From: Mesorhizobium escarrei
GTDB lineage: Bacteria; Pseudomonadota; Alphaproteobacteria; Rhizobiales; Rhizobiaceae
Length of the DNA stretch: 64,000 bases
Assembly (NCBI RefSeq): GCF_935825525.1
Contig: NZ_CAKXZT010000157.1
Coordinates: 36,103 to 100,102, forward strand
Direction: 5' to 3'
The notes beneath the pieces are model-generated. The model had not been told where the DNA came from, ran no database searches, and saw only the letters and a list, made by a program, of their open reading frames with translations. Each line of letters begins with the position of its first letter. Positions within the stretch are counted from its first letter, which is position 1. Shown piece by piece: positions 35,938-45,675 of the stretch. The position numbers and the translations under genes were made by a program.

Positions 35938-38900
35938 TCAATTCGCGGCCCGAAGGCCTTCATTCGTTGTTGCGAGCGTCTGTGCTGCTTGCAGGTCAGG
36001 CAACGTCAGGCCCTCAGTAAACCCGGAATAAATCAGTGCGAGCCGCTCGCGCGCGCCAGGCGCGGGACAGTCGGCTCGCACGAGGCTCAGTGCAGCACGC
36101 AGTTCCCAGAAACGAGCTCCCTGAGCCCGGGCCGTCGCCAGTGCGTCCAAGAGGCGGTCCCTCGAATCTCCGGTTTTGTCCTCCCCAAGTTGCAGCAGTA
36201 CCTCCCCCTGCAGACGCAGTATCTCGGCCGCAAACCAACGCTCTTTAGTGCGCTCAATCCCTGCTTGCGCTGCTTCGAGCAGAAGGAGTGCAGCATCGTG
36301 ATCGCCGCTCTGACCTCGATTTGCGCCTGAAGGGCGATGAAATAAGGAACCATGAATTCTGCGCCAGTCGCGCGCCACTCAGTGAGACCTCGTTGGAGTT
36401 CCAGGCGGCCACGATCGAAATCGCCCGCATCGGCGATCGCCCAGGCGCTCAAGATTGTGGCGCCGGCGAGCCACAAGCGGAATCCGGCTTCGCTGGCGAT
36501 GCGGGTCAATTCTGAACACTGTTCCTGGACGCCCTCGTGATCGCCAATGATCTGGCGGATAACCCCGCCGAAGAATAGCGGCAGCGCGAGGCTGTTGCGA
36601 TGATCCACAGCATGCGCTTCAGCAACCGCTTCGTCGTTTGCCTGTAGAGCCTGATCGGGAAACCCGAGCGGCAGCAATGTGCGAGCGAGATAGACCAGGC
36701 ACACGACCCGTGGATCGAAGGCGTAAACAAACGCCGGCGATCTGTGCGCTCGGGGGTCGTAAAGGGCAAGCGCCTCCTCCAGATGGATCCGGGCGCGGGT
36801 GAACTCGCCGGCAGGAAACGCACTGACGCCGGCTGCCCGATGAGCAAAAAAGGAGAGCCCGCTATCGTTGCCCGCTTCCGCCAATTCAAGCAGGCGATCC
36901 GCGACGCTACGTGCCTCAGTAAATTCGGCAGCATAGACGTGGTAAAGGGATAGGCCGTAAAGCACCGGAAAGAGCTGATGCGTCTCGCCCAACTCTTCAC
37001 AGAGTTCGCGCGCCCGACCATAGGCCTCTGCTGTTGGAGGTGCGGCGAAGCCATGTGCCGCAACATGCGTGCTGCCAAGCGCCAGCTGAATTGAAAGTTC
37101 CCGGCGCGAACGCTCTTCGGACGGGGGTAGCGCCGAAAGCCCGCTCAGGGCGTTGTCGAATCGGGCGAGCGCCTCCGTCAGGACCGAGCGCGAAAGCGCT
37201 CGGCGCCCGGCCAGTTCATTGTACTCGACAGCCTTCTCCAAAAGGCCCGCCTGACCAAAGTGGTGAGCAAGCAATTCGGGTTCCGTGGCTACGATTTCGG
37301 GGAAGCGCTCCTCGAGAATTAAGGCGATCCGAGCATGCAGCTGCTGACGGCGGCTGTGCAGCAGACTGCTGTACGCCGCATCCTGCACAAGTGCATGTTT
37401 GAAGGCATAGCTCGCTTGACTGTCACTGCCACGGCGGAAAAAGGCCCGACGTGACTAACTGATTCGTTGCGCGCTCAAGTTCCAATTCAGGAAGGCCCGT
37501 GGCTGCGGCAAGCAGCTCGTGCGTGAACTCGCGCCCGATCACTGCTGCGACCTGCGCCACGTCCCTGATAGAATCCAAACGGTCGAGGCGGGCCATCAGC
37601 GAGTCGTGGAGCGTCGCTGGAACCGCCAGCGGAGGTAGCGGGCCAGCCAGAACCAGCTCTCCATCGCGCATTTGAAGCAGGCCTGATTCAAGGACGACCT
37701 TGGTCAGTTCTTCGACGAATAGCGGAACGCCCTCGGTCTTGGACAGAATCTGGTCCAGCACTGCGGCCGGCAACTGCTTGCCCCCTGTCATCGCCGCAAT
37801 GATAGAGGCCGCCTGGGCGCGGCTGAGCCGATTGAGCGTCAAAAATGTCGCGTGCGGGAGACCACTCCAGCGGACTGCGCCTTCCGGTCGCGAAGTTGCA
37901 ATCAGCAGTACAGGTAGTTGCTGAATCCGGCCTGCGATTTGGTCGAATAGCTCGGCCGAGGTCGGATCTAGAAAATGCGCGTCCTCAAGCAGCATCAGCA
38001 CTGGTTGGCTGCGGGCAAGAGCCTCTAGTTGCTCGATCAGCAACTCGAACGTGCGCGTCTTCTGTTTTTGCGCCATAAGATCGACCTTGGGATAGCGCCC
38101 CTCAGTCGGGATGGACAGCAATGCGGCGATCAGCGGTATTGCCTCGTTTGGGTACTTGGTCGAACCGGCGAGAAGTTGCTCGAGACAGTCAAGCTGACGG
38201 TCGGGCGGGTCGGTCCGCCTTATGTCCCCGGCTCGGAGTAACTGATCCGTGACAGGATAAAGGGCGGTTTCTACGTGATAGGGGGAGCAGTAGTACCGCA
38301 GTCGCGTGTGTGCCTCGTCTTTCAAGTGCTCCCGCAGCTCTTGCAGAATACGGGACTTGCCAATGCCAGCCTCGCCGAACAGCTCGACTACTTGTCCTTC
38401 ACCGGACGCCGCGAGCCGCCACCGGTCGAGCAGCAAGGCGATATCGTGTTCGCGCCCGGTAAGCGGCGCAGATTCGTCTGCATGAAGTGCTTCGAACCGA
38501 CTCTCTGCGCGGCCCTCTCCAATCACTTTGAATGCGCTGACGGGCGTGTCGAACCCTGCTAGCTTCTGCGGCCGGATGCTGGTCACCTCGAACAGGTTTC
38601 CGATAAGTCGATAGGTAAGCTCAGAGATGACTACCGTTCCCGGCTCGGCGATGGCCTGGAGCCGCGCGGCAAGATTGGGAGTCTCTCCCACGACCGCGTT
38701 CTCCTGCGCTGACCCGATGCCAATGAGGTCACCTACGACCACCACCCCGGTCGCGATCCCGACCCGAACTGAGAGTTGCTGACCGCCCTTGACGGACAGA
38801 CGGTTGACAGCGCTCACTACCGCAAGCGCCGCACGGACGGCGCGTTCGGCTTCGTCTTCGTGCGCCTGCGGCCAACCGAAATAGGCCAACGCACCGTCGC

Positions 38901-39357
38901 CCATGAGCTTCGCGACGTGCCCCTCGAAGCGAAGGACTTCGCCCGCCGTGGTATTCTGGAACTGCCTCAGGAGGTCGCGCATCTCCTCGGGGTCAAGCCG
39001 CGTAGCGAGCGCCGTAGAACCGACGAGATCCACAAACATGACCGTCAGTTGCCGCCGTTCCGCCTCCCGGGGGCGACCAGGTTCGCCGAACCGCTCAACC
39101 GAAGCCGACATCAGAATTGGTGAGGCAGAAGCCGGCTTGGCCGACACTACCTCCGGCTGGCCTTCCATCGCGGCAATCGCCTCAAGTATTCGCTTGCGGT
39201 GGCCAAGCGCGCCAACCCCAATTTCTTTCAGGTCTTCGGCGGTGAGGCGGGGCAGGATTTCGGCATCGATTGCGTTGTCGTCGAAAACCGGAACATATTG
39301 CTCCAGGCCCAAGCTCTTGAGCCAAACTGCAACGTTCATTTGGCCTCTCAGGGCCAT
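35938..39357 (-). pseudogene. Class III cyclase-AAA-TPR gene with two frameshifts
   Basis: The parts read in order as a SAM domain (VAVWLKSLGLEQYVPVFDDN), a class III nucleotide cyclase domain (FVDLVGSTALATRLD, KLMGDGALAYFGWP), an AAA ATPase (FGEAGIGKSR as Walker A) and a long TPR-like tail. Frame 1 ends at 37423 after GLFPPWQ. Removing one base of the A5 run at 37438-37442 restores GLFRRGSDSQASYAFKHALVQDAAY. A second shift near 36311-36318 moves QAQIE into GQSGDHDAALLLLEAA. A healthy product would have about 1140 residues. GGAGG precedes the start. Either it is a decayed gene or the first shift is a homopolymer sequencing error. Confidence 0.85.
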
Positions 39358-39439
39358 CGACGCCTCCTTCGGCGGGGAACGAGTTTATCATAATGACATT
39401 GCGATAACACGCTCCTTCGTGCATCCACGACGCCGGCGC

Positions 39440-39677
39440 GACGTGCACGAGCCTCTCGCAGCGGTGCCCTCCGCCTTAGCGCTCCGCGCCGGGCTGGACC
39501 TTGGCATCTTCACCCGGCTCGATGGCAGCGGTGACTGCTGACAGCCGTGGGGCCGCGCTCAAAGTCGAGCCCAACCGTCTGTCGCGGCTCCTCTACGCGT
39601 TCGCCAGCATCGGTCTCCTCGAAGTTGGGCGCTGGCGACGGCACGGGGGCATCTGCGACCATAGCCGGGCGGTTTAG
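39440..39677 (+). pseudogene. Remnant of an O-methyltransferase N-terminal domain
   Basis: In one frame SALALRAGLDLGIFTRLDGSGDC ends at a stop (39541). In a neighbouring frame ADSRGAALKVEPNRLSRLLYAFASIGLLEVG continues to a stop at 39677. Together they resemble the dimerisation/winged-helix start of SAM-dependent O-methyltransferases (ALRAAAELGIFDAL..., then LGVDPxxLxRLLRALASIGLL). The catalytic domain is absent. The remainder of the 409-bp gap 39358-39766 shows nothing else. Confidence 0.5.
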
Positions 39678-39766
39678 GGAGCCCAGGAATGCTGCCGCCG
39701 GATAAGGTCATGGCGGGTCGGGCCGCGAGCGTAGCACAGCGCGCTTCATATTGGCGCGAGCGGTGC

Positions 39767-40630
39767 TCAAGGTCGCCGCGTTCGCTCAATAAAGTAAGTC
39801 ATCAACGCGGCTGCCGCCTCGGCGTGGGTTTCGAGCAGGAAGTGGCCGCCGTCGAAGATGTGCGCTTCCATGCGTGGCAGGTCTTTCATCCACGACAGTG
39901 TTTCGGCGATATCGAAGAACGGGTCGTGGCGGCCCCACAGCATGAGCGCCGGCGGTTGCCGCGTTTCGATATAGTCGGCGATGAGACTAAAGCGAGCGGC
40001 ATGGTTGGCGTAGTCGGCGAGGAGCGCGCGTTGCGTTTCCATGCCGCCAGGCTGATTCATCACCCTCCAGTCCTCGATCCAAGGTTCGCCTTTGATCCGG
40101 GCGGCGACATCCTCCGGCAAGCCGCCCATGTATTGCTCGCGGGTGCCTTCCAAAGTCAAAAACGCGGTAGCCTGCCTTTCGTTCTCTTCCGTCGGGTTTG
40201 ACCAGAACTCGAACGTGGCTTGCCATTGCGGTCCGAACCCTGTGCGGTGTGCGTTGGCGCTCTGAATGATGAGGCCGGAGACGAGGTCGGGGGATTGCAT
40301 AGCGACCTGGAGACCTACAGGCGCGCCCCAATCGTGCAGGTAGATGAAGCGCCGATCGATCGCGAGATGAGTTAGGAGCTCTTGGATTGCGCCGCTGAAC
40401 GCTTCGAACGAGGGCGCGACCAACGGCGCCGATTGGCCGTAGCCAGGCAAGTCGGGGGCGATGACGAAGGCGACGCGCGCAAGGCCGGGAATGATGCCCT
40501 GGAAAGTGCGCGACGAGCTCGGGAAGCCGTGCAGGAGCAGCAGCGCGGGATTGGACGCATCACCCGCGGTGATGAAGGAAAGCTCGGTCCCGCCGGACAG
40601 GCGCAGCCGCTGTTGCGTGGGGGATGTCAT
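39767..40630 (-). CDS. Alpha/beta hydrolase, epoxide-hydrolase-like (copy 2)
   Basis: A 287-residue alpha/beta-hydrolase. The oxyanion motif HGFPSS is followed by the nucleophile elbow HDWGAPVG, whose nucleophile is Asp, not Ser. The acid lies in WGRHDPFF and the catalytic histidine in FDGGHFLLETHA. An Asp nucleophile points to epoxide hydrolase or haloalkane dehalogenase chemistry. It is a close tandem duplicate of the next gene upstream, with a short gap (11 bp), so the pair is probably one operon. The start at 40630 has GAGGAG upstream. Confidence 0.9.
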   Translation of the reverse strand: MTSPTQQRLRLSGGTELSFITAGDASNPALLLLHGFPSSSRTFQGIIPGLARVAFVIAPDLPGYGQSAPLVAPSFEAFSGAIQELLTHLAIDRRFIYLHDWGAPVGLQVAMQSPDLVSGLIIQSANAHRTGFGPQWQATFEFWSNPTEENERQATAFLTLEGTREQYMGGLPEDVAARIKGEPWIEDWRVMNQPGGMETQRALLADYANHAARFSLIADYIETRQPPALMLWGRHDPFFDIAETLSWMKDLPRMEAHIFDGGHFLLETHAEAAAALMTYFIERTRRP

Positions 40631-40641
40631 GCCTGCGCTCC

Positions 40642-41541
40642 TCACACTGGTCCACGATGGACGGGGCGCCGATCAGGGTGCATCTCCTGTGTTCGCTTGA
40701 TGAACTCGATCATCAGGGAAAGTGCTGGTTCGGCGTGCGTCTCAAGCAGGAAATGCCCGCCGTCGAAAACATGCGCTTCCATACGCGGCAGATCCTGCAT
40801 CCAGGACAGCGTTTCGGCGATCTCGAAATAGGGGTCGTGACGGCCCCACAGCATGAGCGCCGGCGGTTGCCATTTCTTCAAATAGGCGGCAATCGCATCG
40901 AAACGCGCGGCATGGCTTTTGTAGTCGCCGATAAGCGCGCGGTGGGTCTCCAAGCGGCCGGGAAGATTCATCACCCTCCAGTCCTCGACCCAGGGTTCGC
41001 CCCTGATCGTGGCGGCGACATCCTCTGGCAGGCCGCCGATATATTGCTCGCGCGTGAACTCAAAGGTCAGGTCGGGGGTCGCGGCCGCTTCGTTCTCTTT
41101 TGTCGGTTCTGACCAGAATTTTAGCACGGCGTCCCAAACCGGACCGAAGCCGGTTCGATGCGCGTTTGCGTTCTGGACGATGAGGCCCGATACCAGCTCG
41201 GGCGCTTGCGTGGCAATCTGCAGACCCACGGCGGCGCCCCAGTCATGAATGAGGATGAAGCGGCGCCCGATCGCGAGGTGGGTCAGCAATTCGGAAATCG
41301 CCTCGCTGATCGCGGCAAAGGAGGGTGTCGGCGGGACGTCGGACTGGCCATGGCCCGGGAGGTCGGGCGCGATCACATAGGCTCCGCGCGCCATACCTGG
41401 AATCACATCGCGGAATGCACGTGCGGAGCTGGGAAACCCATGCAGGAGGAGCAAAGCGGGGTTGGATGGATCGCCCGCAGTGACGTAGGCAAGCTCGGTT
41501 CCACCGGAGAGACGCATTTGGCGTGGGGCAGGCGGTCTCAT
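40642..41541 (-). CDS. Alpha/beta hydrolase, epoxide-hydrolase-like (copy 1)
   Basis: A 299-residue protein and first of the tandem pair. It shares most positions with the downstream gene, including HGFPSS, HDWGAAVG (Asp nucleophile), RTGFGP, GGLPEDVAA, WGRHDPYF and FDGGHFLLETHA. Its C-terminus adds a short His/Arg-rich tail (HPDRRPVHRGPV) running into the intergenic gap. The lid regions differ most (for example LKFWSEPTKENEAAATPD against FEFWSNPTEENERQATAF), which suggests a shifted substrate range. The substrate is unknown. Confidence 0.9.
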   Translation of the reverse strand: MRPPAPRQMRLSGGTELAYVTAGDPSNPALLLLHGFPSSARAFRDVIPGMARGAYVIAPDLPGHGQSDVPPTPSFAAISEAISELLTHLAIGRRFILIHDWGAAVGLQIATQAPELVSGLIVQNANAHRTGFGPVWDAVLKFWSEPTKENEAAATPDLTFEFTREQYIGGLPEDVAATIRGEPWVEDWRVMNLPGRLETHRALIGDYKSHAARFDAIAAYLKKWQPPALMLWGRHDPYFEIAETLSWMQDLPRMEAHVFDGGHFLLETHAEPALSLMIEFIKRTQEMHPDRRPVHRGPV

Positions 41542-41715
41542 GTCAGATTCCCTTTTTGCCGTCCGGAATTAGAGTTAAGTCCAAACCAGCAGCGCGAGTT
41601 CCGCATGTCGCCGACAGCCTTGGCCGGCGAGACGCGGGGTATTGCGGCCGAAAACGTTCCCTACAAGCGGCTGGAAACCCGTGATCCGTTTCGGCCGTCG
41701 CTACTCGGCCGAGGA

Positions 41716-42594
41716 TCAGCGGCCGGCTGGTTCAACCGCTGCGACAACGCGCTCTATCGCCGTCGCAAGGGAGACCGTGCCACGCCGGTGCTCGCTGGTG
41801 TCCTGGCGCGTGAACAGGCCGTTGGCGATTCCCTCATACATACCGAGCAGCGCGTCTGCCACCTCGCCAGGCACGCCTGCCTCGGCAAGCAGCGCGGCAC
41901 GCTCCGCCGGCGCAACAAGCACAGGCGTTACCGGCCGGCCGAGAACTTCCGCGAAGGCCGATGCGACGTCGCCGGCGCTCCAGTCTTCCGGTCCGCCCAG
42001 CTCCACGACCCGCTTTCCGGTCCATTCCTCGCACAGCACGGTCGCTGCCGCGCGCCCGACATCGATCGTGCTCACCATCGGGATTTTCTGCGAGGGCTCG
42101 ATAAAGGTCGGCAGCATGCCTTGCGACGGGACCGGTTGCGCCACCTCGCTCCAGGTTTCGACAAAATACCCCGACCGCAGGAAAGCGGTGGCCGGCGTCA
42201 CGCCGTCGAGCAGCGCCTCGAACCGGTTGAGGGTGGCGATGACGCCGGTGCCGGAGGCATGCTGCGCCCCGATGGACGACAGGACGACCGCCTTTGGCAG
42301 ACCTGCACGCCGTGCCGCATCGGCAAGCGCGGCGCCGATTTCTTCTGTGCGCTGATAGGGATCACCGCTCACCGGCGGCGGGTTGAGCAGAAACGCCGCC
42401 CGCGCGCCCGTCAGCGCATCGGCCATGGCGCCGGCGTCCTCGAGGCTGGCGACCGCCACTTCGGCGCCGAGGGCCGTCCATTTTTTACCCTGCTGTGGGT
42501 GACGCAGCACGACACGCACGGCTTTGCCGCCTGCGATCAGGGCGCGCGCTACCTCGCCGCCGGCCCGTCCGTTTGCTCCAAGCACGACATACAT
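41716..42594 (-). CDS. NmrA-like NAD(P)-binding protein
   Basis: A 292-residue Rossmann-fold protein. The nucleotide motif VLGANGRAGGEVARALI opens the sequence, as in NmrA-like/atypical SDR proteins. VVLSSIGAQHASGTGVI and FLRSGYFVETW fit the NmrA core. The classical YxxxK is not evident, so it may be a redox sensor or quinone-reductase type rather than a standard SDR. It is divergent from a LysR gene that may control it. The start at 42594 (MYVVLGANG) has AAGGAG upstream. Confidence 0.88.
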   Translation of the reverse strand: MYVVLGANGRAGGEVARALIAGGKAVRVVLRHPQQGKKWTALGAEVAVASLEDAGAMADALTGARAAFLLNPPPVSGDPYQRTEEIGAALADAARRAGLPKAVVLSSIGAQHASGTGVIATLNRFEALLDGVTPATAFLRSGYFVETWSEVAQPVPSQGMLPTFIEPSQKIPMVSTIDVGRAAATVLCEEWTGKRVVELGGPEDWSAGDVASAFAEVLGRPVTPVLVAPAERAALLAEAGVPGEVADALLGMYEGIANGLFTRQDTSEHRRGTVSLATAIERVVAAVEPAGR

Positions 42595-42677
42595 CACTTC
42601 TTCTCCTTCAGCTCGCCTGATCTTCATCTCGCTTGACCTTCATCTCGCTTGACGGGGGAACAATAGGCGCAGGCCTT

Positions 42678-42696
42678 CCATGCGTCCAATGCATGG
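42678..42696. promoter_or_regulatory. Putative LysR operator
   Basis: CCATGC, 7 bp, GCATGG is a perfect inverted repeat in the 116-bp gap between the divergent nmrA-like and lysR genes. It ends 14 bp before the LysR ATG, next to a TATATA -10-like box. Its position and symmetry suit autoregulation and control of the neighbour. Confidence 0.55.
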
Positions 42697-42710
42697 TGTA
42701 TATAGTCACC

Positions 42711-43643
42711 ATGCGTGAAGTGGATTTACGCCGGATCGACCTGAACCTGCTGGTGGCGCTCGAAGCGCTGCTGGACGAGAAGAACGTCACCCGTGCCGCA
42801 AGCAGGCTCGGCATGAGCCAGCCCGCCGCGAGCCGGGCGCTCGGCCGATTGCGCGCGCTGTTTTCGGACGCGCTGCTGGCCGACGGACCGGGCGGCTACG
42901 TCCTCAGCGCCCGTGCGGAAGAGGTGCGCCCGGTGCTGCGCAGCATCTTGGCGGGTGTAAGAGAGATGGTGGAGGCGAACACGTTCGATCCCGCCACGGC
43001 CACCGGCCGGATCCGGCTGCTGATGCCCGATCTCCAGGCCGCCGTGCTCGCGCCGCATCTGCTCGCCCGCCTTGGACGCGAGGCGCCGTCCCTCGATCTC
43101 GATATCGTCGCGCCGGGCACGGACGCGGTCGAAGCGCTGGAGCAGGGTATCGCGGATGCGATGGTGGCGCTGGTCGACGAAGCCCCGGCCGGCATCCGTC
43201 GGCGCGGTCTCTATGACGAGAAGCTCGTGACGCTGATGCGCGCAGAGCACCCAGCGCTCGCCCGAAAGCTGACGCTCGAGCGTTTCCTCGAGCTTGAGCA
43301 TATCGTGGTGAGCGTCACCGGCGTCGGGCCTGCGCCTGTCGACGAGGTGCTTGCCCGCATCGGGCGAACGCGGCGGGTGAAGCTGCGCGTGCAAAACTTC
43401 TTCGCGGCGGTCGAGATCGCCGCTCGCTCCGACCTGATCATGACCCTGCCCTCGAGCCTGGCGCGAGCGGCCGCCAATATGAAGCGCTTCGTATCGTTGC
43501 CGCCGCCGCTCGATCTTGGCAGCTTCACGATGAGCCTTGTCTGGCACGCTCGCCAGCAGGACGCGCCCAGGCACATATGGTTGAGACGTGCCATTGTCGC
43601 GGCGGCGGCGGATATGTCGTCGGCGCTTGACGTTGGAAACTGA
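42711..43643 (+). CDS. LysR-type transcriptional regulator
   Basis: A 310-residue LysR regulator. The N-terminal HTH is IDLNLLVALEALLDEKNVTRAASRLGMSQPAASRALGRLR and the substrate domain follows. This NodD/PcpR-like start (VDLRRIDLNLL) is common in regulators of neighbouring redox genes. The start at 42711 is chosen because the DNA-binding domain begins there and the upstream in-frame codons cross the operator region. Its likely target is the divergent NmrA-like gene. Confidence 0.92.
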   Translation: MREVDLRRIDLNLLVALEALLDEKNVTRAASRLGMSQPAASRALGRLRALFSDALLADGPGGYVLSARAEEVRPVLRSILAGVREMVEANTFDPATATGRIRLLMPDLQAAVLAPHLLARLGREAPSLDLDIVAPGTDAVEALEQGIADAMVALVDEAPAGIRRRGLYDEKLVTLMRAEHPALARKLTLERFLELEHIVVSVTGVGPAPVDEVLARIGRTRRVKLRVQNFFAAVEIAARSDLIMTLPSSLARAAANMKRFVSLPPPLDLGSFTMSLVWHARQQDAPRHIWLRRAIVAAAADMSSALDVGN

Positions 43644-43718
43644 GGCCGCAAAGCGGCTCTCTGGAGCACAACGCCTCGAGCCTACCCGCGTTCAGTACAG
43701 AAACTGCAGGGCGAGCGA

Positions 43719-44141
43719 TCAGCGCTTGTCCGCCGGCTGGCTGCTGGTCGTCGAAGGGATGCGGGCGATGACCTTGATCTCGAAATCGAACCCGGCAAGC
43801 CAGTTGACGCCTACCGCCGTCCAGTTCGGATAGGGAGGTCCACCGATCTCTTCCGCCCGCACAGTCAGCACCGTTTCGATTTGTTCGTCCGGGTTGGTGT
43901 GGAAGGTGGTGACGTCGACCACGTCGTCGAAGCTGCACCCGGCGGCGGCTAGGACCGCGCGCAGATTGGCGAAGGCCCGCCGAACCTGGTCCTCGAATAC
44001 CGGCTCGGGCGAGCCGTCTTCACGGCTGCCGACCTGACCCGACACAAAGAGAAGATCGCCGGAGCGAATGGCCGCGGAATATCGATGAATATCGTATAAC
44101 GCGTGGCGTTTGGCCGGATAGATGGCGTCACGTGCAGGCAT
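43719..44141 (-). CDS. RidA/YjgF-family protein
   Basis: A 140-residue Rid-family protein. It has GDLLFVSGQVGSREDGSPEPVFEDQVRRAFANLRAVLAAAGCSFDDVVDVTTFH, the standard core. RidA proper deaminates reactive enamine/imine intermediates from PLP enzymes. The key arginine at the end of RidA (IEVEAIAR..) appears here as IKVIARIP, so that activity is possible. It is divergent from the frameshifted LysR gene, which may have been its regulator. Confidence 0.9.
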   Translation of the reverse strand: MPARDAIYPAKRHALYDIHRYSAAIRSGDLLFVSGQVGSREDGSPEPVFEDQVRRAFANLRAVLAAAGCSFDDVVDVTTFHTNPDEQIETVLTVRAEEIGGPPYPNWTAVGVNWLAGFDFEIKVIARIPSTTSSQPADKR

Positions 44142-44283
44142 TTCGTGTTCCTTTCTGTCTTGATAACGGCAGCGGTTCGGCAGCGAGCCGGAGCCGCCGA
44201 GTTGATCCAGGCAGGAGATAGGGCAATCCCATTGCGCGCATTAGCCGTTGAAATCGGCATGAGATGATGCAAAATCCCCATCA

Positions 44284-45187
44284 ATGCCCCGCCCGTCGCT
44301 CAACGATCTCACCGCCTTCGTGGCCGTTGCCACGCACCGCAGCTTCCGCCGCGCAGCGGACGAGATCGGCACGGCACCTTCCACATTGAGCCATGCGATG
44401 CGTGCGCTCGAGGAACGCATGGGCGTGCGCCTTCTCAACCGGACCACACGCAGCGTCTCACCGACGGAAGCCGGGTTCCAGTTGCTCGATCGGCTTCAGC
44501 CGGCGCTCGCCTCGCTGGACGAGGCGCTCGACAGCGTCGCGGGGTTCCGGGGCAACGTCGCAGGCACGGTCCGCATCAACGCACCGCGATTGGTGGCCGG
44601 GCTTCTCGTTCGCTGGGTTCTTCCGCAGATGGCGGAGCGCCATCCGGACGTGACCGTGGACATCGTCGTCGAGGGGCGGCTCATCGATATCGTATCCAGC
44701 GGGTTCGATGCCGGCGTGCGCCTCCTCGGATCGATCCCCAAGGACATGATCGCCGTGCCGCTTGCACGCCGGTTGAGGTTCATCTGTGTCGCCTCGCCCG
44801 CCTATCTCGATCGCTTCGGCGGCCCGAAAATCCCCGAGGAATTGCAACGCCACCATAGCATCGGCCACCGTATGCCCAGCGGCAAGCTTTACCGATGGGA
44901 GTTCGAACGCGCCGGCCAGGAACTCGTGATCGAGGCAAACGGCCCCATCGTCCTCGACGACGAGGAACTGATGGTCGAAGCCGCAATAGAGGATCTGGGC
45001 ATCGCCTATTGTGGCCGATTGGGCCGCCGAAGCGGCCTTGTCCGACGGCCGGCTGCGAAAGGTCCTGTCCGCGTGGATGCCCGCTGCGGAAGAAGTTGCG
45101 GTTTACTACCCCGGACATCGAGCCGTGCCGCCGGCACTGCGGGCTTTTCTCGATGTGGTGAAGGACCTGCGGAACAAAGAACTTTGA
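44284..45187 (+). pseudogene. LysR-type regulator with C-terminal frameshift
   Basis: The first about 240 codons are a normal LysR regulator (SLNDLTAFVAVATHRSFRRAADEIGTAPSTLSHAMRALEERMG; effector domain from about residue 90). Near 45008-45011 one extra base (GCCTATTGTGGCC against GCCTACGTGGCC in the second copy at 56.6 kb) shifts the frame. The proper frame WAAEAALSDGRLRKVL...LRAFLDVVKDL continues to a stop at 45187. In the shifted frame translation runs to 45354 with an arginine/serine-rich tail. Loss of the last third of the effector domain should abolish normal function. Confidence 0.8.
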
Positions 45188-45381
45188 CCAGAGCGACGAG
45201 CAGCCGCGCCGGTCGTTGGGCCAGGGGGATTCGGAGTGCTCGATTCGTTGCTATTGCGCCAACGAACCAGTGTTCTGCTTCTGACCGCAGTGCAGACGAA
45301 TCCTGCATTGGTCCGATGACCAGTTTCGATCGGTCAGGCTGGAGCAGGCGGTGACGCAAGTGGGGCCGACAGCGGACTGGC
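44695..45381 (+). repeat. Long direct repeat, copy 1 (lysR end plus downstream DNA)
   Basis: About 687 bp that recurs at 56282-56954 in the same orientation with many scattered differences. It runs from TCCAGCGGGTTCGATG inside the lysR gene through its stop and about 190 bp of non-coding DNA, ending at CGGACTGGC. The two copies frame the agp operon. Confidence 0.9.
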
Positions 45382-45515
45382 AGCTTCAAGCTGCGGATCT
45401 TCGAGAGCTAGGTCGGCGTGGGCATCGTCGTGACCTGACCGATAGTGTTGAAAATTCCGCGACGAAGCTCTTGAAGCTGAAGTTGCTGAAGCTTTAGCGA
45501 TTCTCGGAGCACCGA

Positions 45516-45566
45516 ATGGGCATCCCCAAGAATGCCCGTCTGACGCGACATGGTCGAGAAAATCAA
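45516..45566 (+). mobile_element. IS481-type transposase N-terminal remnant
   Basis: MGIPKNARLTRHGRE can be read from an ATG at 45516 and resembles the conserved opening of IS481-family transposases (..HKNARLTPxGR..). The reading stays open only for about 17 codons. It lies in the 294-bp gap 45382-45675 next to the repeat. The rest of that gap shows a minus-strand frame (EPQKVVLGEGESADG) I cannot identify. Confidence 0.4.
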
Positions 45567-45675
45567 AACCGCCCATCAGCAGACTCGCCCTCGCCGAGGA
45601 CAACCTTTTGAGGCTCCACATCTAGCTTGAGCCCGGCCGCCAGTGCAGGAGTTCCAAACCAGAGCCGTTCCGTCC

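Noticed and set aside
44780..45118. Minus-strand frame with matching twin at 56120-56704
   Set aside because: Both are antisense shadows of the duplicated lysR sequence. The match between them reflects the DNA duplication only.
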